Positions 47,780 through 61,551 of a stretch of 64,000 bases of DNA are shown in pieces. The notes under the pieces are model-generated. The model saw only the letters and a program-made list of their open reading frames with translations. It was not told the DNA's origin and did no database searches. A program made the translations under genes and the position numbers. The stretch is taken from NCBI RefSeq assembly GCF_000485595.1, contig NW_014577545.1:96262-160261 (forward strand), read 5' to 3'. The stretch comes from Priapulus caudatus (taxonomy: Eukaryota; Priapulida; Priapulimorpha; Priapulimorphida; Priapulidae). Position 1 is the stretch's first letter. Every line of letters begins with the position of its first letter.

Positions 47780-50700
47780 AAAACGAAAGTCCAGTCAACC
47801 AGTCCAAAAGGGTTACAGTCCTATAGACTGAAGGTCCGATAGACCGAAGGTCCGATAGACCGAAGGTTTATTCGAATACGCAGTGGCTACACGTTCGGAA
47901 TAGGTCGCCTAGCCTCCAGGCTTTGCATCCGGACATCCACTGATGCCGTATTCGAACGTGAATATGCCGCACATCCACCGATGCCACATTAAATCATATG
48001 ATGCCACTATAAACCATATATATGCCCTAACCCTAACCCTAACCCTAACCCTTTGCAATATTCGGTCTATCGGACCTTCGGTCTATCGGACCTTCAGTCT
48101 ATATGGCTGCCCCCGTCCAAAAGAGTACTAAAACGTCATTATTCAAAAGGAAATGTACAACAGCAGTATCTTCCTCAGAGGATAGTGATACCGAAGATGT
48201 GCAACTCATGGAAAGTGGTGAAAGCGATATTGATGAGCTAGATTACAAAGTCACAGAATGCGATTTTGCAGTTGAAAGATTTGTGTCGGCCAAATCACGT
48301 ATTGCGCATTATATAGCATGGGTTGACATTATTGATGGCAACGAGTGTGAAGGTGTTTTTCTTCAACGAGAGTTCAGTCGTCAGCAGATAATACCTACCT
48401 TCTTGATTAATGAGAATGACGATGCATCCTTTCCTAAGAAACACATCAAGAAGCTACCCGCTCCTCAACGACTTGGTGGCACAGCTCGTCGAGCAAGAAA
48501 GTTTACATTTCCTTGTGACTTCACACGATGGGATTTCCACTCGACTCTTTATTAAGGAATTACTGATCTTACACATATTTAGCTCGGGGTAAAATTGTTG
48601 ATTGGGATAAGTGTTAAGGTGTGCCTTAACCCTGCAGAGCCCATGGGGTCATATATGTCCCAGACATTTTGGGGGCCCACCATACCTCTCTCATTTAAGA
48701 TTAAAATTTAATTTGTGCCACCAAAGCCCATAGAGACACATATGCCCTATATAGGGGGCTCTGGTGGATTTTTCATAAACTACTGCTGTGGAATGGCATT
48801 TCCAAGATGGCGCCGCCAATGAAAAGATGATTTTTTCACATCTACTAGATGACATCATCCACATCTCTCTGACAAGGTATGTAGTATACATATATTTTTG
48901 TTACATATACTAAATACTATCTCTAGAATATGCAGAACACAATAGTGTATTGATGGTCTCTCAGTTGATGATGCTTGAGCTCATTTCGATAATGGGTCAC
49001 ATATGTCCCTATGGGCATTTTTGCATTTCTTAAAGATGTGCATGCCATGAAATTATATCAATGATTTTAGTTATTATGGAGCCTGTTATGTATCATGGGT
49101 TATGAGCAGTGTAAAACAAAAAAGCCAGTCACACAATTTCTGCATACAGGTCTGTAATTACCATTCAAATACTGATTGTGCTACTTACCTTACGGCTGTT
49201 TATCTTATACTTACCATTCTATAATGCTTATCTTTCTCATTATTATATTTATTTTTAGCGCCCACATGTCTCGCCCAAAGAAAAACTTTACTGTTGCTGA
49301 TATACTAGAAGCAATAGATGGCAATATCAGCGAGTTCGGTGATGATGATTCGAGCGATGATGACGTAGAAGATGATGTGATAGATCGCAATGCTGATGTT
49401 AGTGAACCTGATGATAGTGATGATAATGGTGCCAGCGATGATAGTGATGGTAGCTTCAATGATTCGGACAATGAACCTCTAGCTAATTTGGCCAGCACTA
49501 GTAGCACAGGCACCACTGTGAAGGGTAAAAAAATAACCAATATTCCTGGCATAAAAAATATTTACTCCACCAGACCTAGAATGTACAGGTGAACCTGTGC
49601 CTCTACCACCTGTCGGTACTCAAACACCATACACATATTTCCGCCAATTCATAACACCCGAGATGATTGAATTGCTAGTAGAATATACCAACATATATAG
49701 TGTACAGATATCTGGAAAATGTGTCAATACCAATGCAAAGGAAATTTAACAGGTGCTGGGAATGTATTTCCGTATGGGAATCGTGGAAATGCCTGGATGA
49801 AGAGTATACTGGGAAACTGCAACACGCTATGGGCCAGTAGCAGATGTAATGAGCAGGAATCGCTTTCAGTTACTAGTCCGTTCAATCCACTTTGTTGACA
49901 ACTTTGCTGCAGATGACGAAACCAAGCTGGACAAACTATGGAAAATCCGCCCATGGTTGGACTTGTTCCGTCAACAGTGCCTACTGCTAGTTTCTGAGGA
50001 AATCAATGCAATTGATGAAATGATGGTACCGTTCAAAGGGAAATACAGCTCCATAAAGCAATACATCAGAGGCAAGCCTAACCCATGGGGCATCAAAATA
50101 TGGGCTCGTTGAGGCAATAGTGGACTCATTTATGACTTGGATGTATATCAGGGCAAATCACGTGAAAAGACTACAAAGGCACACAGCAACCTTGGCATAG
50201 GTGGTGATGTTATTGTCAAGTTGTGTGAAACACTTCCTAAACACAAAAATTACAAGGCCTATGCTGACAACTTCTTCACCTCTGTTGCTCTCGTGAAGAA
50301 AATGAAAGAGGATGGCTTTCAGTATACAGGAACTCCGTGCAAGTAGACTTGCAGGATGTAAATTAGAAACTGAGAAGCAACTCACCAAACGTTGTGGCAG
50401 AGGAGCATATGATTACAGAGTTGAACGTGAATCAGACATTGTATGTGTCAGATGGCTGGACACAAAAGTGGTGACAATGTTGTCCACATGTGCTGGCATC
50501 GAACCACTTGACAAGGCACGTCGTTGGAACAAAGGTAAAAAGGACTATGAGGAGAGGTTGACAGACCATCTGTAATCAGGCAGTACAATTCCAACATGGG
50601 GGGTGTCGATCTTATGGACTCCTGTGTGGCACGCTATAAATACCGTATTATATCACGTCGATGGTATATGTATCTGTTCTGGCATACTATCACCCTCGGC

Positions 50701-53700
50701 CTTATAAATGCTTGGTTGAAACACCGTCGCGACTGTGCCATGGTTGGTATCAATCCCAAAACCATAACAAACCATAGCACATTTCAGGCCATCGTTGCAC
50801 AGACACTGATTGAGGTTAATGTACCCAAAAGACTGTCTGGCAGACCATCAACTCCAATGGTAGCACCACCGGCAACGCCGCCACCACCACTACAACGTCA
50901 ACCAAAACGTAAACAGCCAGCCCATGATGTTCGGGTTGATGAAGTGGCTCATTGGCCATTGAAAGTTGAAAAACGTGGCCGGTGTAGTGTGGGCAAAACC
51001 AACAAGACTGACACTACATACGAGAAATGTGGTCTGCCATTGTGTTTCAATGAAAACCGTAACTGCTTCCGTGCTTATCACAAACCATGATCCAATTCCA
51101 TGTTTTTTTGACTGTAAACTATGAATTTGAATGTAAGCTGACTGGCTGGTATGAATGTCATTGTGACTTTTGGCCAAAATGTTTATTTGACTGTAAACTA
51201 CGAATTTAAATGTAAGCTGACTCGCTGGCATGAATGCCATTGTGACTTTTGGCCGAAATTCATTAAATGACAAAAAGTTGTTCTGTATTTTTTATTTTAA
51301 AAACAAATAAGTTTATATGAGCTTTCAAACTTATATTTGTCTGTTCCAGTCATTTTTGGTTGAATATGATACAAAACTATAATATGCATATTTTTCTATA
51401 TTCGCCCATTGGGACATATAGGCCCTGCCCCAAAAAAGTGGGTCAGTGTGGGTCTATATGCAAACAAACATATGAAATGGTTATTACTATGCCAATGTAG
51501 TGATCTGACAGGTTGGTCGAATTTTCATTGAGGTTTAATGGCGGTTGGGCTCTGCAGGGTATTAATATCACAGTTATTTTTTTACAATGTGCTAATACAC
51601 AGTGTTATTTTGTTTGGGAATTTGATATATGACCAGTCAATCAGAGTGGCATCATTAAAACAGTTAAAACTAGAATATTTTGCTGATCAAAGTCGATAGT
51701 ATTTTTCTAGTGGAGTGCTAGTGGATCATGATTTTAATATGTAGTTGTTATGTTGGAGATGCCGTTATTCTGATTTAAAGCTGCTGTTGGGCTGGCTGAA
51801 CAATGCTGATACACTACAGCGGCTCGAGAGATGTGACTGCCTTGTTCACCATTTGAAATTACCTTTAATCGTATTTGAACGTATGTGTACTGAGCTGAAA
51901 CAGTTTGTAATAGTTTCAAATTCATTATTAAAAGTTTCAAATTAAATTGTTCGCATTTCTCACTGTAGTTGTTAGTTGTCACTGGCTAGTTGTTACACTT
52001 CTGTCCCAAGTCTCCCTTTTGTGGCCCAAGCCCAGGAAGAGTTGGGCCAAAATTACGACTTTTGAAAATGACCCCCTCTTTCTACAGGTTTGCCTGTATT
52101 CGGAATCAGCTAATATAGATTCTATGTTATGTACATATCACAACAGCAGGAAACGGTATTCCAGCATGAATAGAAGGGGCACAATAAATCAAAATGTAAA
52201 AAGTGGCCCAACTCTCCCAAGCCTCCCTCCCCTACTAATAACATAATGTTGTTTACACATATCAATCAAAAATTATCAATACTTCAGCTATAAAACTGTA
52301 TAATTTAGTCAAACTTAGATTGGATATTTGTTCATTCCATTCATCTAACGTTTCTTGATTAAATTTAATAGACGTTTTTATTAAACAAAAGCGTACTAAT
52401 TAATAATATATAACTTTTATGTAATTTCTTTATAATTTTAACAAATGTTATTTGGTCTTTTACACCGTAGTGTTAATTTTGAATGTTATATTTTTATATA
52501 TATGATTTAACAAACTTGTTTATTTGGTTTCAATTTCAGCTGCTCGCAACAATGAACCAGATACACATTACCCTAGGGCAGGATTCAAAGCACAGAATCG
52601 TCGAGAGCTTCGAAGCCGAGTGCGAGGCAAACATCATCCGCCAGGTTGCAGAAGGCCGAGACGGCAAGTTGTTAGGCAACAATGTGGATATAAGGGTATC
52701 AACGAATGACATCCGTATGCACAACAAGAGCAAGGATTACCACTTCTTTGCGTCAGACTGGACTCCACATAGAGTCGACGTGGCCGGCATATCAGACGCC
52801 GCGATGGTCAGCATTGCTGGGGTTGCATTTGAACAATTCATTCCTTCAGCGACTGAGGTAGGGGAATTCAGTGATTCTCTGAAAATTCTCTTGGCCAGAG
52901 AACTGGTCCATTATGCAGAGGGATTTGAGTGGATGAAGAAGATACTACCTCCTCATATCCCACACGAGCATGAGGACACAATGGCCAAGCATTCGGATAT
53001 ATTCCTCTTGCCGATAATGTTGAAGAACGAGTCTACATATTCGAACTGCGTGCAAATCATGGACGAGTATGAACGGCATCTTCACCAGTGATACACCAAA
53101 GGAGGAAGAGGTAAAGGACATATGACGCTATATATTCAAGTTTCAAACAAATAAATAGTTACATGTATAATAGCAGCCTAGCACATGATATAATACTATA
53201 ACACGTGACCGTCAGAGGCTGGGCAAGCATACGGCTGCGCCGCACTGATTGCACGGTGATGCATCGAGTGTGCGCCATTTGCCTCTGAAATAGCTTATTT
53301 TGATCATCTACATGTGGGCTTGTGATTTCACTCAAGTACAGATCATTCGTGAAGCGTATGCCGCTCCAACAACAATTATTGACTGGTGTAATTTCATGCT
53401 GGAAATTTGTGAGCACTACATAGATGACAATCCACAAGAACTCGAGGGAGCCCATCATCGTCATTGAGATCGACGAAAGTAAATACTTTCATCGTAAGTA
53501 TCATCGCAGTCAATGGCGAAAAGGGCATTGGGTTTTTGGTGCAGTAGAACGACATACTGGACGATGCTGCCTTGTGGAGGTGCCCAACCGATGCCGTGAC
53601 ACTCTTCTCTCACTCATCCAACGCTGGATTTTACCAGGGAGCCGCATCATCTCAGATGGTTGGGCCGCATACGCTAATATTGCCCTGCTTGACATTTACA

Positions 53701-56700
53701 TGCATGATGTCATCGTTCACCAGCAGAACTTCGTTGATCCAAATGATCCAACAATACATACGCAGCTGATCGATAACACGTGGATGCAAGCCAAAAGAAA
53801 GTTATGTCGTCAGCATGGTACCACCGTCGCATTGTTCCCATCGTATCATGCGGAGTTCTCATGGCGACAGAGAGTTGGTCCCAACATGTTCGGCGAAATT
53901 ATCAATTGTATTCGTGTGATGTTGTGTAAGTATTAGAGTGTGAGAGATAGAGGGAGAGGGAGAGGGGAGAGATATCGATCGTGGGTCAGTTTGATCATGT
54001 TATGTTATGTTGTGTTATGTTATGTTGTTTTTGACTTCAACGTAATAAAGTATTTCGATTTTAAAAATTGATTATTTTTTATCTAACTAAACGGCGTGGA
54101 GCCTAAGATTAAATATTGCTTGTTTCCCCTTTACCGACCGGCTCGTTAAAACGCCCAGTCTCTACAAATTTTATTGGCCGATCAGCTGCAACTTAAAAAG
54201 CAGCAACTGAACAGTTATAGTTGTTTAACACCCTTTTAGACACACACACAGCAATACCGAGCGCAGCTAAAACGATCAGCAAACCAAGAACAAGAAAAAT
54301 TAACACAGTATCCAGCAGTCACACCAGAAACGGGCACTCATCCCAGCAGACAACAATATTAGCAAGATGATGAACGAACGAATTGTGTTACTAATTAACA
54401 CTGTAATGTCTGGAATACAAGTTAGTTCACTGTGTTGATTTGCTCTAAATATGTTAGTAAATGTAATGTCTGATATGTAATATCATATTGCTCTTCATCC
54501 ATGATATCCACTACCGGCGACAACAGTACCAACGCCATGTTATTCAGTAATGTAGCAGAATAATAGTACTTTTTCTCGAATCTATACCGAAAATCGAAAA
54601 GAGGAAATATAACAGTATACAATTCCCAAGGACAAATTTGATGCTAATGGTTCTTGTGATAAGAAGACCAGACAGCAAACAATCGGTGTCTGATCTTCTC
54701 AGTGCTGGCAATGCACAGTGCCCCAAGTGGGTACTTCACTTCTAAGAAACCATTCACTTAAATTGGACGATTACAGTAGAGCACAAATTCAAGAAAGTCT
54801 CCGCTTCAAAAATTATTACACAGATAGGCCTAGAGTGTGCATGTACATGTACATTCACACATCGTCGTCCGACAATTAACTAGGTCTATGTGCATTTTCG
54901 TCAAAATTGGGTTTATTATCTTAAACTGTTTCAGACATAACTAGGTTTATTTTCAGTGGCTCTTCCAACAGGTACCCATACCCAGTTTGGGTCAAGGTCA
55001 CTTTCACAAAGGTCTATCTGCATTTTTCAATTTTGATATGCGTGTTAACAAGGTCTATATGGAATTAGCCAATAGGATGACAGTAATGGCTGCCAGAACA
55101 AATATTCCAACTGCCAAATGTCCCATGCATGTTCTCTCCAAAATGGATCCCTTACATCGCAGTATACTTGAGAGGTGAGATGGTGGTTTGTACTTATATA
55201 ATATTCTTAAGAACACTTTTATCAATAATACATACTTATTGAGTCATAATTATAAAGTTCGGGTGTTTAATTATGGAGACAGCATATAGACCTACTTGAT
55301 CCCCATAGACTCATAGACAGCTAAAGCAAGGGAAAATGTAATATCAGCAAGGCAGCAAATATACCCAGTTAACTTTAATTTTTGAATGCATGTGGCAGAT
55401 TCTTATATAATGGGTACTGAAATCTACTTTTAGTCAGTATAATATTTTTTTCAACTAAATTCATTTATTTTTGCTCCGATCGTCTGAATAGATCATGCTA
55501 TTTCTCTTAGACTACATAAATAGATAATCAAACAGTTGTGTTTATCTATACGGCCTTCGAATCAGTTATGTGCAGATAAGATATTTAACAGGTTTACAAG
55601 TTTGACATAAGGATTTGTACCTAATATTACTTCTAAATCGCTTTTTTTATTGTGTTTTTTGAAGTTAATGCCATTACTATGTGAATCAAAACAAACTGAA
55701 AGGTCAACAGTTATTTAAAAACCAGGTTCAATCAACCAAACATTGACTACAACATCCAGTAAAAATCGTTGGCAAAGTTTAATTTTACAAAGTAATAATC
55801 ATTTGGCTAATATACCAATATATATATACAATATACCCATCAACGCTTGCTAGATAACATCCATTATTCATGTTTCCTGTTAAAATTATGATAACAGTGG
55901 AGCTATACGGTTATAATCTCGTGCGTTTTCTGGACGGACACGACGTTGAATGTGAAACGTACGGGTCATAACGTACGGGTCATAACGTACGGGTTGACAA
56001 TTTTATGGGATCTGTGTCACGCATGTGATATCTTTGTTTATTAGACCGTGATGCCATTGGTTTCTATCTGAAAACAACACACATTCTATTTAACATCGTT
56101 AGGGCTAGGCCCCTATATATTAATAGACAATATGTTCCGTATTTTATAACGTACGGATTAAAAAGTCCGTCTATTTTTTTAAATGTACGGGCGGTCAGCC
56201 ACTGTCTACGTGATAACCGCCATGCGTTTAGACATAAAAAATAAACGAAGTAGGTAGACGAAGTAGGTATGACACCCTTATTTTATCGATATATGAATAA
56301 GTAATATATTTAAATGTATTTTGACTCGAGCACGTGTTGACCACATATTTAACAGGTAGATTTTTTCCGTCAAATAAACGCACGGGCATCGATGAAAAGT
56401 TATATATTTCTAGTTGTATACATGATATGACGTTTATATTGTTAATAGTATAAGAATAGGCCAATAACTTTGTAATGAAGATAAACATTTATAGTTATTA
56501 TGGCATTTTAAATATCTATGGTTCACTGATTATTAGGACGGACTTAAGTACATGTTATATAAGAATCTGCCATGTTGTTTAACGGTTTTATAGGTCAAAT
56601 GACGATGATGTTGACAATGCCGAAGCGGAAGGTACTGATTACGACGATGATGTCGAAGATGAAGATTATGACCCAAGAAGAGATGGCCAAAACAATAATG

Positions 56701-59700
56701 ATGAGGACACTAATGAATCTAGTGGCAATGACGATCAGGAGGCCGGGGGACCTGATGGTGTTCGTCCAACATTCATAAGCGAACAGGTGCGGTTCTGACT
56801 CGAAAACGCAGTTGCAACCCAGACACGTGGATATGCAATAAGCGTAAGAGACTTCGGCAGTCTGGGAAGCAGTACAAAGATAGTCGTGGCAATGAACATG
56901 ATGCAAGATCCATGAAAACAAAGAAAGACTGTTCCAATTGTACTTTCAAATGTAGCTTGAATATCAGTAAAAATGACAGGGCTGCTATCTTTAAGGAATT
57001 CTGGACCATGACTGATGATGAAAAGTTGCATTTTTATGCTAAAACAACCATAAAACAAGCAGCCAAGAGGGTTGGTAATGCACCCACTCGTAGACGCAAC
57101 AGTATCAGTTACTACATTCCCTGTCATGGTGAAAATGTCCGTGTCTGTAAAGTTTTCTACTTGACTACTTTGGACATAAGCCACAAACGTGTGTCTACGT
57201 ATCACACATCGAAACAAGCCATGGGTGGTACACCAGTGCACCTTCGTTGGGGCGAGTGCGAATAACGTTATTTCACAAGTTAGGAAGGACGGAATACGTG
57301 ACCACATTAAGTCTATTCCTCGCATTGAATCTCATTACTGCAGATCAACCACTAATAAGGAATATCTAGCACCGGGACTTTCCATTACTGGTCTTTATGA
57401 AAAGTATGTTATCCAATGTCAGGAATCCGGAATGGACCCTTGCAAACTTCACCTTTATAGGCAGATATTCAACCAGGAGTTCAATATTGCCTTCCATGCA
57501 CCGAAGAAGGATCGATGTGATACTTGTGAGGCGATGAAAATGAACGAAGAGCCGACTGAAGAAGAGAAAAAAGCGCATGCAGAGCATTTGAAGTGCAAGT
57601 TGGAAGCAAAGAACGAAAGAGACATGGATAGAAAAGATAAGAACTGTTTCACTGTTTGTTTTGATCTGCAAAATGTGTTCGCGTTGCCAACAGCAGATGT
57701 TTCCAACTTTTTCTACAGGCGAAAGCTTAATGTGTACCACATGACCGGACACTGCTCTGGTGACAAGAGGGGATATGGGACACTGTGGCATGAGGGACAA
57801 AATGGGCGGTCTGGAAATGATATTGCGAGTTCTGTAATGAAAATACTGGAAGCTGTTGTGGAAAAGAATTCAAACGATCAAAGGATCAAACATATTACCC
57901 TCTGGAGTGATTCGTGTGTTCCACAAAACCGAAACAGTCTATTTTCAACCGCAGTGAAAGTGTTCTTCAAACGCCACCCACAGGTTATCTCTGTTGTGCA
58001 TAAATACTGTGCCCCTGGCCATTCTTCAATACAAGAAGTGGATAATCTCCACAGTCAGATTGAAGCGGTATGTGAAAACGCTGAAATATACAGTCCAGTG
58101 GGGTTATTACGAATGCTTAAAAAAGTTCACAGGAGTAAGCCTATGAAACTGATTCAGATAAAACCAGAATATTTCAGAGACTACCAAACAATAGCCAAGC
58201 AAGGTCAATACCAGCGGATACCATACACTAAAGTGTGTTGCTTGAAGTTACAGCGGAATGAGCCAAAGATCGTAAAGTACAAAAGGCACTTTTCTGATGA
58301 CTGGACGACAGAGAACGTGATTGAGCGCAAAGCTACCAGAAATCCAGTTCAGTTTGTTGTAGCTGATCCTGGACTCGCAAAAGCAGCAGATCTCTCTCAG
58401 GCTAAGAAGGCCGACACAAAGGAGATGCTGCGATTCATGCCAGTACAAGACAAGGTTTTCATGCGCCTGGTGATAAACTAATTTGTCCGTGTTCAGAAAG
58501 AAACCACTGGCATGACTTTGTATCATGTTGTATTTACCATGTTTACAGTTTACCATGTTTCCAGTTTGTATCTACAACGAAGTACACATCAATGTTCACT
58601 GATGGTATGGGTTCCAGAGGCGACCCCCTCGTATTTTTAGTTTCGTTAATTTTTTTCTAGTTCCGTTTCCATTCAACATTGTGAGAGAGGCCCACACTGA
58701 TTGGCATCTGGTTCCTATGTTGATTAATTTATTAGTTGTTCAAGTGTTTTTCATGTTTTTAATAAAAAGTTGCAATGTTTCAGGACAAATTGTGTTTATC
58801 ATCAGCTTTCTATAGTATTCAGGTTGCATATATACCTTTGTGGCTCCGAAATGTTCTTGATTTCAGAGTCACAAAGGTATATTTGCAAAATTGGTATCCC
58901 AGAATTCTGTGATAATACCTAAATAATAATGCTTTAGTATGCTTATACAGATCAAGTAGGTGTCAATGGTCTAATAAAAACACTAATGCGAGATTAACTA
59001 CAGAATAATAGAAATTACAGGGTCATGATTTTTCAATCGCGTTTGTCTCAGAACCATCAAAAGTGCACATAGACCTAGTTAATTGTCGGTCGACGACATG
59101 TAGGGCCTATACCGTACGCATAAAATTTAAAGGTGGATTAGTACATGTTATTAAATAAAGTTTATGTAAGATGGCGCCACCTTCACACAATGGCTCGGTT
59201 CCGCGATCAGAGTTATCGCAACATGATTCCCGTAGGTGGCGCTACGGATATACTACTTCCGGGTAGTACAGCTGACAGTGAATTGCGCAACATGCAACCA
59301 AAAGAGTGCGCGAAAAGCAAAACATTCTGCTGTGAGCTAGCCGGTGATGGTAGTCTGCTATTAAAACCTAGTCATAGTTATATGTACCAGGTCCAGGGAC
59401 AGCTGGCCTTGTACGAGCTGGAGTCAGTCTTTAAAATGTTGTGGTTCCAGTATATAACATATTAAATGTTAACGAATATGTCACAAACTTAATAAATAAT
59501 CATGTACGACTATGTCACGCATACCATAATGTTAACGAATATTAATGCAAACCACGAAATTAGTAAATATAAATGTACTATTTCACGCATATCACAATAC
59601 ATATACACACACACGCACGTACGCACACACAAATCAATATAAATATATATACGAATGTATATATATATATTTGCAGATCAGAAAGTTAATGAATATTAAA

Positions 59701-60820
59701 ACAATACTGCATGTTAACGGATATGCATACATAATAACATTATTGCACTTCTATATCACCAGCATATCACGCATATCATGCGCATATACAAAATTAATGA
59801 AGATTCTAGGCGAAACTGTCGGTTGTAGTGGGGTGACGTCGTATAGTGATTCGGCATAGCGCTTAATTACGTAACATTGTCATTCGCGATAACATAATTT
59901 TACATGCAATGTAGTATCACGCTCGTTTGCATAAAATACGTTACTCGTCCACGACAATGTTACCGAAGGTAACGTTATTGTATTGTGTAAGCGTTATTGT
60001 ATAATGTGTAATTGTATTGTATAATGTATAATTTTGTAATTGTAAGTGTGTATGACAATGTAAAGCGCACACCTGGTCAACGCTGAGTTCGTATTTTGGT
60101 AGAAGAGAAACGGCTTCCTTGACGATGCTACCAAACGGCGGATGCCTGTTCACCACCTATAAACAATATGACAGCACGTACTAGTTAGTCGCACCGCCTA
60201 TACTACTAGCCACATAAACTGGCTGCATAATCATGCGGGCACTCTCACACTACAACCATATCAGGAGTGAATAATAATAGATTATCATCTTATATTATTA
60301 TCTAGATTATTATCTTATTATTATCTAGATTATTATCTTATTATTATCTAGATTATTAGCTATCATTATTTACTTCTGACTATATCAAGAGCAAATAATA
60401 CCTATTATTAGCTCACTGACTATGTATAATAACGAATAATGACCAATATTGACTATATATCTAAACACCAGTGTATATGTATAGATATAGGGCGAGCGGA
60501 CGCATATGATCTTGCAGCCAGTGCGGTTAGACAAGCCAGTATCACCTACTTCGTGATATCCCAATTATACTAATTGGATTGATACTAATACCATCAGCAC
60601 ATGAAAATGCGCTGATTCTGCGAGAGTGTGTAATACAATATTATGGGGGTTTTAATGGCGAATCCATGTCTCTGTCTCTGTCTCTCTCTCTTTCACGCTC
60701 GCTCTCGTTTTCAATCTCTCTCTCTCTCTCTCTCTCTCTTACTCTCGTTCTCTCTCTCTCTCTCTCTCTCACTCACTCTTGCTCTCGTTCTCTCTCTCTC
60801 TCTCTCTCTCACTCTCACTC

Positions 60821-60867
<47 letters not shown>

Positions 60868-61257
60868 AATAACATTTAATAACAAGTAACAACAATAAAA
60901 AATATGTACTTCGTAATTTAATTAACAACGATTATAAACGCCCGATGATTTCACAGTAACGACAGTCCCCCCGACAACGCACCATCTCCAGTTCTCGGGG
61001 ATTCGTTGCCGATATTTTTTCGAAGCTCGTGATTCCTGCATTGACCAGATGATTGCTGAGCGTAGGTCCTGCAAATGTGGAGCAAATGCATCATCGGTCA
61101 CGCGCAGCCCGCTGATCATGAGCGCACGTGTGTTATGCGGTGATGCGCGCCACGTAGAGAGACTCTACACGCACCGCAGCAGCTGCGCACACGTACTTAT
61201 AATTATGTGTTTGCTACGAAGGGCAAGTTGACATAAGTGTAGGCATAATATCAGGTA

Positions 61258-61314
<57 letters not shown>

Positions 61315-61412
61315 GTCAAGGTCCATAACTAGGAAAAGTCGCACGCCACGCACACACGCGCGCACACACACGGCACGCACACAACACACCACACACCATC
61401 CACACACACTAC

Positions 61413-61448
<36 letters not shown>

Positions 61449-61510
61449 GCGGCGCGCACGCACACGCACACAGCACGCACACGCACACGCACACGCACAC
61501 GACACACACT

Positions 61511-61551
<41 letters not shown>

